64,000 nucleotides of DNA from Emydura subglobosa (lineage: Eukaryota > Chordata > Testudines > Chelidae), in the NCBI GenBank assembly GCA_007922225.1, contig ML680043.1, positions 199,452 through 263,451 on the forward strand, given 5' to 3'. The notes beneath the pieces are model-generated. The model was given only the letters and a program-made list of their open reading frames with translations. It had not been told where the DNA came from and did no database searches. Positions 46,224 to 57,868 of this stretch are shown piece after piece (the first letter of the stretch is position 1; the number at the start of each line of letters is the position of its first letter). Position numbers and translations under genes: made by a program.

Positions 46224-47091
46224 TTTCTGTGCTTCAGGTATATAACCAATATTCAAGTCAGGTATAAATACAGATGGGGTATATACACTATCTTTGGAAA
46301 GTCTGACAAGCTGCAGTGCTATCTTCTGGATGGGTTGGTAACAAACTGACTTTTCCTTTCTGTATCATGCTGTGTTAATCTTTGATTAATAATTTTTTAA
46401 TAAAAGTTGATTAAACCTAGTTATTTGATCTCATATTCTTAATTTATACCAAACCCATAATATGTACTGATGAAACTTTGGAGAAGCAAAGATGATTTGC
46501 ACTGTACTATGTGTGGTGCCAGCCTATCAGTATATTTTCCAAAAATTACATTTTCAGCCTTTTGAGAAATACTGATATCCGTGTAGCCTTTTAAGAACAT
46601 GAAGTTTCTGACAGACAATGTGAGGATTTTACTGAGGAAAACGCTGCACTGTTTCATACCACGGTTGGTTGCCATTGGCTTTGGAAACAAAATAACATCA
46701 AGCTTATTACTAATTTAATTATAGCATATTTCTGTACAATAAATGGACCAGATTGATGTCTGACTAATATCTATAATCTGGGTCTACCTTCAGCTGAATA
46801 AGTCTTTCTATATATGCCTTTCCCTGTGCCAGCAGGGATCTCAGGATCTCAGCTACCACTAGCACCATCCAGGAGTTATTAAAAAGACTTTCACCCTTCA
46901 CAGGAAAATGCAGCACAGTGGAGGCAGGATAGCCATCCTGTTCTCTTTTTGATACAGAGGATGTTCCATCTATGGATGCGTCTACACCACACCCTTCTTT
47001 CTGCAGCCAGCTGGTGTACATGCACGCATCGTCCCCCTAGGACGGCTATAAATAGTGTTGTAGAGAGTGAGGCATGGCTGAGGCACATGGA
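46224..47091. repeat. Displaced copy of the B30.2 3' flank
   Basis: Its first 490 bp repeat 41901-42393; the remainder (46707-47091) pairs only with arm 2 (58639-59003), on the other side of the B30.2 gene. Arm 1 thus holds the flank in two parts while arm 2 holds it whole, so a rearrangement followed the duplication. Confidence 0.7.
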
Positions 47092-47499
47092 AGAAACAAA
47101 CATCTGAAGGATGAAGGTATAACCCTGATATACGTGCCCTACTCATCTCTCTACTTGCCCAAGAAGTGCCAGAGCCTTTCACTGACACATGAAGCTACCC
47201 ACCGAAGTGTGGACATGGTGATCTTTTCACTGTGACACTTAGCTACATGTACACTCTACACTGTGTGTATTGTAACATAGCCTAAGAAAACAACATGTCA
47301 AGGCATCCATGATCTGCAGTGAAGGCATCAGGGGTGTGGCTGGCAGAGCTATTCTGCGTAGCAACTTGCCTAATCAACACAGAGTGAGTAGCCCACACAC
47401 CCGATCCAAGCATCAACCCTCATGGACAGTTGTAGCTTCTTTCACTGATAAGATCAAACAAATCTCTGAAATGCTTCCAATATCACATGCAGAGCCAGT
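47092..47499. other. No gene seen
   Basis: Unassigned spacer sequence between the displaced 3' flank and a CR1 copy. Confidence 0.45.
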
Positions 47500-48515
47500 T
47501 AGATAGGTAGAACTGCAGAATCTCTACATTCGGATGAGACGATGGTTTTGGGAGGAAGGATTTAGATTAATTAGCAGCTGGGAAAGTAGGAGCCTATTCA
47601 GGAAGGATGGGCTCCACCTAAACCAAAATGGAACCAGATTGATGGAAGATAAAATTTAAAAAGTTGTAGATGAGGTTTTTAAACTAAGGCCTTGGGGAAA
47701 GCTAACGGGTGCAGAAGAGCACACGGTTCAAAGAGAAATATATTTAGGGAGGATTTATTAATGGGGATACTCTATAACCAAAGGAAGAGGCGGGAATTGA
47801 AGTTGATGAAGTATGAGTAGGAACTGAAGAGGAACAGACTAATCAAAAAGAGATCCATTCAATTATATCACATGAAGACAAACCACTAAATATTGATAAA
47901 TCTTATAAGTACTTGTATACAAATGCTAGAAGTCTGAATATTAGAATGGTGAAACTGAGTGTCTGGTGTGAAATGAGGATATTGACATAACAGGCACCAC
48001 AGAAACTTGGTGGAACAATGATAATCAAAGGACAAGCTAACACCAGGATACAAAATCTGTAGGAATGACAGAGCAGGTCATACTGGTGGGGGGTGCGGTA
48101 CTATACGTGGAAAAAAAAGCATAGAGTCTAATATAGTAAAAATCTTAAATGAATCAAACTGTACCATAAGATCTCTATGGATAGAAATTCCATGCCTGAA
48201 TATTAAGAGTAGTAGGATTCCACTACCTCAACAGGATGGTGATAATGATTGTGAAATACTCAAAGAGATTAGAGAGGCCTCAAAACCAGAAAACCCAATT
48301 ATAAAAGGAAAATTCAGTTCTCCCCACATTGACTGGGAACATGTCACCTCAGGACAGGATGGAGAGAGAAAATTTCTAGACACCATAAATTGCTTTCTGG
48401 AGAAGCTAGTCCTGGAACCCACAAGAGGAGAGGCAGTTCTTGATTTACTCCTAAGTGGAGCCCAAGATCTGGTCAAAGAGCTGACTGTTGCTGAACCGTC
48501 TCCTTTGTCGATTCA
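47500..48515 (+). mobile_element. CR1 LINE, 5'/endonuclease part
   Basis: Starts near ggtagaactgcagaatctc. Decayed translation includes T-E-T-W-W-N (near 47998), part of the CR1 endonuclease, and the later segment at 48310-48480 matches CR1 ORF2 (gggaacatgtcacctcaggac, gctagtcctggaaccc). It breaks off near 48515. Its last ~50 bp are repeated, inverted, at 52850-52905. Confidence 0.7.
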
Positions 48516-49464
48516 ACATTAAGTGCTTGATTTACAATGTGCCGTACAAATCCTTTTTCCCCACAGAGCATAAGGCTTTTACCTTGTCCCTGGACACAAG
48601 GGGGTGAGGGAATCTCACCACTCTGAGACTCTGGGCTTCTCTGACCCTTTATTCCAGCCTTTCCACCTAAGCTATCACTTCTTGTCTTTCTGTTAACTGT
48701 ACCTAGCTGAATAACCTTGTTAATCGGTTAACCACCCAATCCTCAATCGACTATTTTCTCTATCTGGCCCATGTGAGGACACACAAAGTGCCCAGAGTAA
48801 TGAGTCAGCCTCACGTTGTCTGATTCTTTAGTGGTTATTGAGGATTAATGATTTTCAAATAGTGAGTTAAAGAGCCAGGGGTCTTGTAGGGTTCTAATCC
48901 CAAAATCAGGCACAACAGAATCATGTTTACCAAGTTCAGTATCTGGTTTTGAACCTTAGTGTGCACAACAGAGACATTCATATTGAGGGTAAAGCAAGTT
49001 TAAGCAATTTTATTTGCACAATTACTGAAGACGCAAATGCTCCAAACCCTATAAAAAGATAGCAAAAATAGAGTCAAGGTGATAACCTGCACCATTCCTC
49101 CTATATACACTCACATACTCTCACCCTTCCTTGGGGATCTGGTGATAAGAGACAAAGTCTAGCCCTGTCCCTGGCATGCCAAATGACTCTGATGGTTCAG
49201 CTCCAGCTCCAGATCGACTGACCCTTCTTACATAGTGGTATGGCCTATTATAGGGCATGCAGTTGTCATTCAAATGCCCAGCTTTGCTTGTTCATATCCA
49301 AGTTCCTCACCTTACCAATGTTGAGGTGTCCTTATTCTATAAATTAATATATTAATGATTTGAGCTTATTACTGTATACGTGAATTCGTTGTTAACGCAA
49401 GCTCATAATTAAACATTCACCAAAAATGTATCCTAAAATATCCAAGCCTAGTTCCAGTCCATAT
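48516..49464. repeat. Unclassified insertion, possibly LTR-like
   Basis: About 950 bp between two CR1 segments of opposite orientation. On the minus strand a candidate aataaaattgc poly(A) motif occurs near 49010 and a TATA-like stretch near 49050, but no ends were defined. No coding potential. Confidence 0.3.
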
Positions 49465-50384
49465 ATATTGATAAAAACATAAGAATAGCCATCCTGAGTC
49501 AGACCAGTGATCCATCCAGTCGAATATCCTGTCTTCTGACAGTGGCCAATTCCCGGTATTTCAGAAAGAATGAAAAGAAAAGGGCAATTATCGAGTGATC
49601 CATCCCCTGCCATCCAGTTCTAACTTCTGGCAGTCAGAGGCTTAGACAAACTCAGATCATGATGTTATGCCCCCTGACCATCTTTGGCTAATAACCGTTG
49701 ATGGACATATCTTTCAAGAACTTATAAAATTCACAAAGTTTTCTGGCAATGAATTCCACCGGTTGACTATGCGTTATTTGAAGAAATACTTCCTTATATT
49801 TGTTTTACATTTGCTGTAATTAATTTCATTGGGTGACCCCTGGTTCTTGTGTGCTATGAATGGGTAAATAACACTTCCCTAGTCACTTTCTCCATACTAG
49901 TCATGATTTTACAGACCTCTGTCATAAACCCCTTGAATTGTCTCTTTTCTTAACTGAACAGTACCAGTCTTTTGAATCTCTCCTCATACAGAAGATGTTC
50001 CATATTACTAATAATTTTTGTTGCTCTTTTTGGTACCTTTCCCAACTCTAATATATCATTTTTGAGATGGGGCAATCAGAACTATATGTGGTATTCAAAG
50101 TGTGGACATACCATGGATTTATATAGTAGCATTATAATATTTTCTGTCTCAATATCTATCCCTTTCATAATGGTTTATAACATTCCATTTTTTGACTGCT
50201 GCTTCACATTGAGCAGATGTTTTCAGAGAACTAGCCACAATGACTCCCAAGATTTCTTTCCTGAGTGCTAATCACTAAATTACATCCCATCATTTTGTAT
50301 GTATAGTTGGGATTATATTTTGCAATGTGCATTACTTTAAACTTAGGAACATTGAATTTCATTTGCCATTTTGTCACCTGTGGA

Positions 50385-51365
50385 CAGGCCCCTGGCAGCA
50401 GGGAGCACCGTCTGGGCCTCTCCCTCTGGCTCCTTCTCAGAGGGGGACCACCTCTCCCAGCTACCTCCCACCGGGAGCAGTCTTGAGCCCTTTTCCCAGG
50501 CAAGCAGTCTAGCGCCGGGCCCTCAGGCAGGGCTGGCCAGGTAAGCAGGCCGTTCTCTGGAGCGATATGGAGGGTGAGGCTCTCTCAGGGCTGTTAGGGA
50601 AGTGGGGAGAGGGAAGCGGGGAGGGGGATGCAGGCCCACCCGTCTCCACTGCGTCCCAGCCCAGGGCCCTTGCAGTGGCAAAAGGTGTTTGACACGGAGT
50701 TGGCAGGGCTCCTGCCACAACACGCCACCCAGGTTGCCCCAGACTCAGCCACGAACTTGTGGTTTCCCCTGGACTTCTTCCTCCTCAAAACCCCTGGTAC
50801 CTGCCTCCTTCGGGTCGCTGGGGTGTGGTAGTCCTATGAGACCCTCCTCATCCACGGGTGGCAACTCTGGCAGCTCCATGGGTTAATCCTCAGAGGGCAG
50901 CTCTTCCAGGTCCTTCGGCCCCCAGGCCGTGGGCAGAGCTGGTAAGTTCTCTGGGTCCCAGGCTCCGTACTGCTCAGGCCGGCCCACCTCCGGCTCCCAG
51001 GCTGCAGGGGTCTCAGGTGGGCCCTCCTCCGACTCCCAGGCCACGGGGGTCTCAGGTGGGCCCTCCTCCGACTCCCAGGCTGGGGGTAAGACTGGCTGCT
51101 CCCTTTCAGCATGGGTCGCTGGCCTGGCCTTAGCTGAGAGCTCAGGAGTAGAGGCATCCTTCTCTCTCAGCCATCCTCTCTTGACTGGACTCGCAGGCTT
51201 GGCTTTTAAAGGCCTGGCTCCGCCCCCTTGCTTCCGGTCAGGTGGTGTCCATGGGGCTTTTAAAGGCCTGGACCCGCCTACCTGCTTCCGGTCAGGGTTT
51301 TTCCTTTGGGGGTCTATCAGCCAGGATGGGTCTGGCTCCCTCTCGGGTCCTTCCCAGCTACATTG
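50385..51365 (-). mobile_element. GC-rich unclassified mobile element, copy 2
   Basis: Interrupts CR1 sequence at both ends and is reversed relative to copy 1 at 18841-19860. Shared with copy 1: the agggccctgggctgggacgcagtgga block (50640-50690) and the acidic Pro-Glu ORF, here broken by a stop. At the ORF 5' side (51195-51300) it has two tandem ~55-bp units, each with a TTTAAAAG TATA-like box and gaccggaagca upstream, as a duplicated promoter would look. Confidence 0.5.
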
Positions 51366-52907
51366 CTAAATAGTTAAGTGTAGTGAGATTCCTTTATAAT
51401 TATTTGCAGTCAGTTTTGGTCTCAACTATCTTGAGTAACTTATCATGGTCTGCAAATTTTGTCACCTCACTGTTCACCCCCTTTTCGAGATCATTTATGA
51501 ATATATTCAACTGCACAGGTCACAGTATGGATCCTTGGGGGTCCTCGCTATTTATTTCTCTCCATTGTGCAAACTGACCATTGATTCCTAGCATATGTTT
51601 CCTATCTTTTAAGCAGTTACTGATCCATGAGAGGACCATCCCTCTTATCCCACGATTGTTTAGTTGGTTTAAAAGCCTTTGGTGTAGGACCTTGTCAAAG
51701 GCTTTCTGAAAAGCTTAGTACACAACATCAACTGGATCACCCTTATCCGCCTTTGCTGACTGTCAAAGAATTCTCATAGATTGGTGAAGCATGATTTCCA
51801 TGTTCAAAAGTCATCTTGATTCTTCCCCAATATACCATGTACATCTATGTGTCTGATAATTCTCTTCTTTACTATAGTTTCAACCAATCTTCCTAATACT
51901 GAAGTTTGGCTTACTGGACTGTAATTACCAAGGTCGTCTCCAGAGCCTTTTTAAAAAAAATTCAGTGTTAAATTAGCCACCTGCAATCACTTGGTACAGA
52001 GACTGATTTAAACAATAGGTTTCATTACACCATTTGTAGTTCTGCAATTTCATATTTGATTTCCTTTGGAACTCTTGTGTGAATACCATCTGGTCCTGTT
52101 AACTTATTACTGTTTAATTTATCAATTTGTTCTAAAACATCCTCTATTGACACCTTAGTCTAGGGCAGTTCCTCAAAATTTGTCACCTTAAAAGAATGGC
52201 TGAGGTCTTGGAATCTCCCTCTCATCCTCTGCAGTAAAGACATGCAAAAAATTCATTTAGCATCTCTGCAACCATCTTGTCTTCTTTGAGTGCTCCTTTA
52301 ACAGCTGGATAATCCAGTCGCCTCATTGGTTATTTGACAGGCTTCCTGCTTCTGATGTACTTAAAAATAAATTTGCTGTTGGTTTTCCTGTCTTTTGCTA
52401 GTGGCTTTTCAAATTCCTTTTTGGTTTAACCTCTTGATAATTTCACGCTTGAGATGCCAAAGTTTATTCTCCTTTCTATTTTCCTCAATAGGATTTGACT
52501 TCCAATTTTTAAAGGATGTCTTTTTCCCTCAAACCACCTCTTTTACTCTGTTATTTAGCCCCCTTTCCTCCTTCCCCCCCTTCTTTTTGGTCTTCTTATT
52601 CTCTTTTTTAGTTTGGGGGTAATAATTTAGTCTGGGTGTTTATTATAGTGTTTTTAAATAGTTTCCGTGCAGTGTGATAGTATTACACTCTTGTGACTCT
52701 TCCTTTAATTTCCATTTAAATAGCTTCCTCATATTTGTGTAGTTCCTGTTCTTTAGTTAAAAGCTACTGTGGTGGGTTTCTTTGATATTCCCCCACCTCC
52801 CCCCCCATACAAAGATGATAAGTTTCATTACATTTTGGTCACTTTAACTGAGCGGTTCATCTATAGTCAGCTCTTTGACCAGATCTTGAGCTCGACTTAG
52901 GACTAAG

Positions 52908-53165
52908 GCCCAGGCTACACTTACCTGGAGGTTCGGCAGCAGTCAACAGGAGTTACACAAGCTACACAGAATAGCTTGTGTAACTCCCGTCGACTGCTGT
53001 GCTTCCATTCTGCGTGGCGTCTTCACTGCACTGCGCAGACGGGAACCGCTACACCATTTAAGGGGGTGGTTTTACTGTCTCGACTTCTGGCGACTTCTGG
53101 ATCGATTGAGCGGGTCTTCACTAACTGCTCCGTCGATCCAGATAGGTCGATCTGACGGTGGTGAC
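52908..53165. mobile_element. Small hairpin-bearing DNA element
   Basis: Holds a 27-bp inverted repeat with two mismatches around a ~9-bp spacer (52937-52999; arms cagcagtcaacaggagtt and its near complement). The part at 53114-53165 recurs inverted at 46150-46222, which marks the inner edge of the inverted duplication. Typical of non-autonomous DNA transposons; the family is unknown. Confidence 0.55.
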
Positions 53166-53170
53166 TTAGC

Positions 53171-53905
53171 CTGTTTTACAGGCCTTAAGCTCTCACTTCT
53201 TACTACAGGGTACATCAACACTGATGGTGGCAAAGGCCTAAATGGAAAAAGCCGAGTGAACAGAAGTATAAGGGGTCACTCAAGTTAACTGAGACTGGTA
53301 TAGGAAAGTGCTGATACTGCAAGGTTGTAAGATTGCCAAAATATTACTAAAATATGTAGTAGGTATAAGAGGTACCAAGATACTAATTCTCTGAAATGAC
53401 ACTTTGATGGGTAGAAATGATACATGCAGTGGCGGTGCCCAAATCAGCCAATCAACGGAAAAAGGTGGTATTAGACTACGTCAGGAGGGTGGCAACTACC
53501 TACGTGAAAGGGGGCAGACCGAAAGTGTATGTAACAGTGTATAAAAAAGGGTGTCTGAGGGAATACCAGTGTCCGGTCTAGGGGATAACAGAAAATCCCG
53601 CCGTTGGGCCGAGACCTTTGTAACGCCGCCAATATGAAACTGACCCAGAGATACTCTGTAAGTCATTTCTCATTGTGCCGCATGCAATAAACCTGGCTTG
53701 GGCGCCTTCGTTGCTCAGCTAATCTGTGGTCGTGTCGACTCATTCGATCGTGAGAGCCATCTCAGTTTCCTGGCCAGAGCTGGGACAGCATCTACACAGA
53801 GACACATGCACGCAGCCTACACTGATAAACATCGGTGACCAACACACCGAGTACCACACTGGTGCCCCCGACAGGCCTTAAGCTCTCACTTCTTACTACA
53901 TACCC
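53171..53905 (+). mobile_element. LTR-like retroelement fragment
   Basis: A TATA-like gtataaaaaagg (53539-53550) is followed 155 bp later by AATAAA (53696-53701), the spacing of the R region in an LTR. TGGTGCCCCCGAC at 53860-53872 resembles a tRNA primer-binding site directly after an LTR. A 30-bp direct repeat (acaggccttaagctctcact onwards) starts at both 53175 and 53871. No gag, pol or env remains. Probably an old endogenous retroviral or Ty3-like LTR cut off just after the primer site. Confidence 0.45.
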
Positions 53906-54045
53906 CATATGAAGAATTGCCTCTCCACTTTTGGGTTTCATGACTAGCTTCTCCAGAAAGCCATCGTTAATGATATCTAGAGCCTTTATTTCTGCATCCT
54001 GACCTGAGGTGACATTCCCAGTCAATATGGGGATAGCTTTTGTAA

Positions 54046-54389
54046 CCCTTTGGTGGGAAAATTTGCCTTATTCATGCCTCAGTACTAAGGCACTATTCCT
54101 TGCTTGCTTCCTTTTTACTCCTGGAGGTAGCAATTGGCTACTCACCTCTTCACTCCAGCTCACTTGTGCTAGCCAGGATCAATTCCGCTGCCTACGTGCT
54201 CTGGAGAGAATAGCAGGCACATAACACCCAATTATCCCAGCATACCTGAGCTGAAGTGCAGAGAAGCTATGCAACAGCATAAAGTGGGGAGTCTAATTCC
54301 CCTAAATATCTCTGCAAAGGAAAGCAGTCCTACTTACAATCTAGTCCATATGCAATGTTATTGTAGCCCTTTCCACTGTAGGATATCAG
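54046..54389. other. No gene seen; duplicated sequence
   Basis: Pairs with about 45720-46012 in arm 1. No coding potential or named repeat was recognised. Confidence 0.5.
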
Positions 54390-54935
54390 AGAGACAAGGT
54401 GGGTGAAGTAGTATCTATTCTTAGAACAAATTCTGTGGGAGAGAGAGAAAAGCTTTCGAGCTTATACAGAGTTCTTCTTCAGGTCTGGGAAAGGCATTAG
54501 GAGTGTCACAGCTAAATAAAAGGTGGAACAGGTAGTTTAGTAATTTCAAGAGACCATTCCAGGTGAAGTGGCCTGTAACACCCCCCAGTCATCTGGGGGG
54601 AAAGGGAGGGAGGGTGGGAAAGGCAGTGAGTAAGTGTGTGTTTGTTAGTGAGTTACAGATTGTTGTAATAAGCCATAAATCCAGGGTCTCTATTCACTCT
54701 ATGATTTTTAGTATCTAGCAAATTGATGTGCACTAAATGCCTTAATTACAACTATGTGGGTGAAACAAGACAATCACTGAATGAACTCACACAGGAAAAT
54801 GATAAAAGACAAAAACACAAACTGCTCACTGTATATCTGACCCCTCGTTCTCAAAGGCAAGCTGCACAACACTTTCAAAAGAGAAGCTTGGGGGACATAA
54901 ATTCATAACTTTACTTTTACCTCACCCACCTTATC
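54390..54935 (+). mobile_element. Penelope-like element fragment with GIY-YIG-like segment
   Basis: The open segment 54723-54908 reads C-T-K-C-L-N-Y-N-Y-V-G-E-T-R-Q-S-L-N-E; the Y-V-G-E-T core followed by S-L is that of GIY-YIG endonucleases in Penelope-like retroelements. The rest is too decayed. An inverted copy lies in arm 1 (45100-45710). Confidence 0.45.
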
Positions 54936-55489
54936 TAGCCCATAGTAAATTATTCACTAGGCATGGTAGGAAACCTGAAAACAATTTTCTATGAAAGAGA
55001 GAGAATCAGGGTAGAGACAGTTCGTTGATTCCAAAACACAGCAGGAGATCCTAAAACATCCTTATTGCAAATGTAAGTCTCAACAAAAATATTGTTTTTT
55101 CATATTAATGATCTATGTATTTTGTACCTGAGAATTGCGTTAACTCTTAAGAAGAATTTTCAGGGGGTTTTCTTTCATTTCTCTCATTTGGTCTGATCAT
55201 TTTCTATCTGTGGTACATTCAACCTGGCATAGGGTCTCCTCTTCTTGGTATTTCAGATTATGTAGAAATCATTTTTAAAGAGCTTTGATACATGAATGTC
55301 CCGGTTTCTTACAGTACGTGTTACTTGTTATTATATTAAACTGTCATTAATTTCCACATGTCCTATCCCCGTCCATCTAGAAGGCTTGATAGTTGCTAAC
55401 CTGAAACACTTCACTGTGTAATCCTGCTGGGCAGATCAATTTAAGGAGGCATTTAAAAGTTAAGAAGTGACATCTACAATTTGATCATA
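54936..55489. other. No gene seen; duplicated sequence
   Basis: Pairs with about 44585-45095 in arm 1. No exon or named repeat is supported. Confidence 0.5.
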
Positions 55490-55760
55490 CCCTACAGTAT
55501 TATTATTATTGTATTACTGTATTTTATTACTGTAGCATCTGTAGCATCTAGGAGGCCCAGTCAAAGACCGGATGCCATTGCACTAGGTGCTATACATTAT
55601 TTATTAAATGGTAGGGCATAGGAGCCCCAGTCCTAGTCCAGGACCCAATTGTACTAGATATTATACGTTATTTATTAGGAGTATTACGATAGGGACTAGA
55701 AGCCCCAGATCATGGGCCAGGATCTTACAGTGCTTACACAAAAAGATGGTTCCTTCTCCA
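55490..55760 (-). repeat. Triple dispersed repeat, arm 2 copy
   Basis: Inverted twin of 44300-44580; same three-unit structure, so the tandem triplication predates the inverted duplication. Confidence 0.55.
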
Positions 55761-57159
55761 GACAGCTATCACCTGCAGAAGTCTGAATTCAAAAGAAGTT
55801 ACATTTTTATAAGGGCTGCCATATCAGTCCCTAAGTATTACCAAAAAGAATTTTTTGAGGGAAACAAAAGAAACCAACCAACCAAACAAACATACAAACC
55901 AAAAAAACAGATTTTGGTTTCATTTCTTTGTAAAAAATAAAAAAAATTGGAATTTAAAAAAAAATTCACAATCCCACCCCCCCAAATTCCCATGTACAAT
56001 AATTGGCATATTTGTTTTGAACCGGATCTAGCTATAATTATAAGATTCTGAAGGGCCCTTGTATGTAACCTCCTTTTTTCTGGCGTGTATACAATTTTCA
56101 GTGCTGAGGTTTGCTTTTACTTTTGTCAGTTCATTGGAATTACTCCAGTTCTCCACAACTTTTCAAAAATGAAAGTCAGTGGTTTGTTAAGTTTATTAGA
56201 TAATTCCCTTAAAATCATAAGAGCACGGTTAGCCTGGAATAGCCAAGAATTTGACCAAGCTAATTGAAGCCATACTTTGTGTATTCAGCCGCCATTAATT
56301 AATAAAAATAAAACACTGCCTATTTAAGGGTTAATTTGAACAAGCTGGGTTTTTAAAGGCAAGGTTAAATATTAGTTGCAGGCTTGCAGTTTCTGCTAAT
56401 CAAAATAAAAAGATCAACAAATTATAAAACTAAAAATAAATAAATAAAAACCTTAAGTTTGGTCACCACTAATATAAAAGCTTATTATGGCTAAAATAGT
56501 TAGAAATGTTTTATTAATAAGTAGTTTGTTAAAGTTAAAAAAAAGTAATGACTCAATAGGAGTCAGTGTAAGTTATGTGTTTTGTAAGAGCTATTTATAA
56601 GAAACCTAAATAATAAAGTGTACTTTAAAGCAGTTCTCTGATGCTAGCCTAAGAGACTTTTTCCTAACACGTGGCAAGGAAGCAGCTGGGCAACTGACCT
56701 GCTGCTAATTACTTGATACCATCTCAGATTTTAGATAATTATTTAAAATGTTCTAAACCTATTGCTTATATCTGTGTGCTTAAATCTAACAAATAGTCAT
56801 TTTAAATAAAAGCACACTTATTTTTATTAATTTTTCATCAGCCAAAAAAGTGCTGCGTTCCCATTGATTTATTCCTGACGCTGCCTAAAGTAAAAGAGTT
56901 AAGTTACCACTGCTTTGTGTTTTAAGACCCCGGGTAACAGAACAGATAACCTGTACAAGCCATTCAAATTATCTACTTACTCCTGTAGCTGCTTTTTCAT
57001 CAGAAACTGTTTTACAAGATCTTCATTACTTCCTAATTAGCCAAACTCACTGTATTTGGCCCAGATTACCCTGTTCTATGGAGAAAACCATGGAAGGGGA
57101 ATGGAGAGGCAGATATACATATCTGGATCTCTGATATATTTATAAAAACCCTTTGGCCC
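55761..57159. other. No gene seen; duplicated AT-rich sequence
   Basis: Pairs with 42871-44299 of arm 1. Contains a run of (aaac)n-like sequence near 55870-55910, a simple-repeat difference from arm 1. No exon supported. Confidence 0.5.
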
Positions 57160-57545
57160 AAATCCACAAAGGGACTTGGGCATTGAAATGTTCAGCATTG
57201 AACCACCTCACTTTTAGATGCCTTGAAAGTCACAGGAATCCACAAACCCTGAGGGCAGATCTTAGGGTCCTAAGCTTCCCTCTCATTAGGCATATAAGTC
57301 TGCTTTCACCACTTGGGATCCTCAGCCAGGAACCCCTGTACTGGAGTCAGTGGCCTAAGCCGTGTCTTGCAAGAACAGAAATGGTGCATGCCTAACTCCA
57401 CTGAAAATGGCTGGGGAAAGGAGGTAGCCTTTTTTATAAGCACCATAACCATTGTACTATGGGATATCCTGATGTGTGTCTGCCTCAGTCTCTCCTCTTG
57501 AAGCTGTTTCACTGTGGATAAATAATGAAATAGGCGCAGGTCCAA
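57160..57545. repeat. tRNA-like/'gttaggca' dispersed repeat, arm 2 copy
   Basis: Inverted partner of 42544-42870. Confidence 0.45.
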
Positions 57546-57833
57546 AGAAAAAGAGAGAGCTCTAGTTAACTAATAATCTGTTTTCCAAGATGGGAACTCA
57601 TATCAATGGTATCTGTTACAGTGGTGAGTAGGAAAACAGGAATTAAACATGGCAAATTAAGGTGATTCATGCTCCATAAGAAAAAACATGGCAAAAAATA
57701 ATGCTGTTTACCCAAGAGAAAGTGTCAGAACCAGTCAGGAAGAAATATAATCTGTATTCTAGGAGGGTACTCCAAAACATAGCCATTATACACAATATGT
57801 AATTTGACCTTAGTATTATCCGATGTTTTTCAG

Positions 57834-57868
57834 CTCAGATGGCATATACAGAATCATGGGTTCACTAG
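57834..57868 (+). pseudogene. Remnant of a BTN linker exon, + strand, 35 bp
   Basis: Acceptor gatgtttttcag and donor gtaagttctc flank 35 bp; in phase 1 it reads A-Q-M-A-Y-T-E-S-W-V-H then a stop, and the length no longer gives phase 1-1. The downstream sequence (57900-57960: ttattgtcacaaacagatgc) matches the intron after the linker exon at 12447-12482, so it is a copy of that exon and intron. It points opposite to the arm 2 gene and has no counterpart in arm 1. Confidence 0.55.

Larger units (their letters stand above)
49465..54045 (-). mobile_element. CR1 LINE, minus strand, with nested insertions
   Basis: The 3' end at 49465 reads, on the + strand, aacataagaatagccatcctgagtcagacc, the reversed CR1 tail. 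It runs leftwards in sense from about 54045. Recognisable parts are 49470-50384, 51366-52905 and 53908-54045. Two blocks interrupt it: the GC-rich element at 50385-51365 and a composite of DNA element plus LTR-like DNA at 52911-53905. Joining the parts restores the usual CR1 order (gaggcaattctt then cctaagt, in sense). Dead. Confidence 0.65.

Noticed and set aside
50929..51369. 146-codon + strand ORF with Gly/Ser-rich repeats
   Set aside because: It is the antisense of the acidic Pro-Glu tract of the GC-rich element; the sense frame is shared with the other copy and this one is not.
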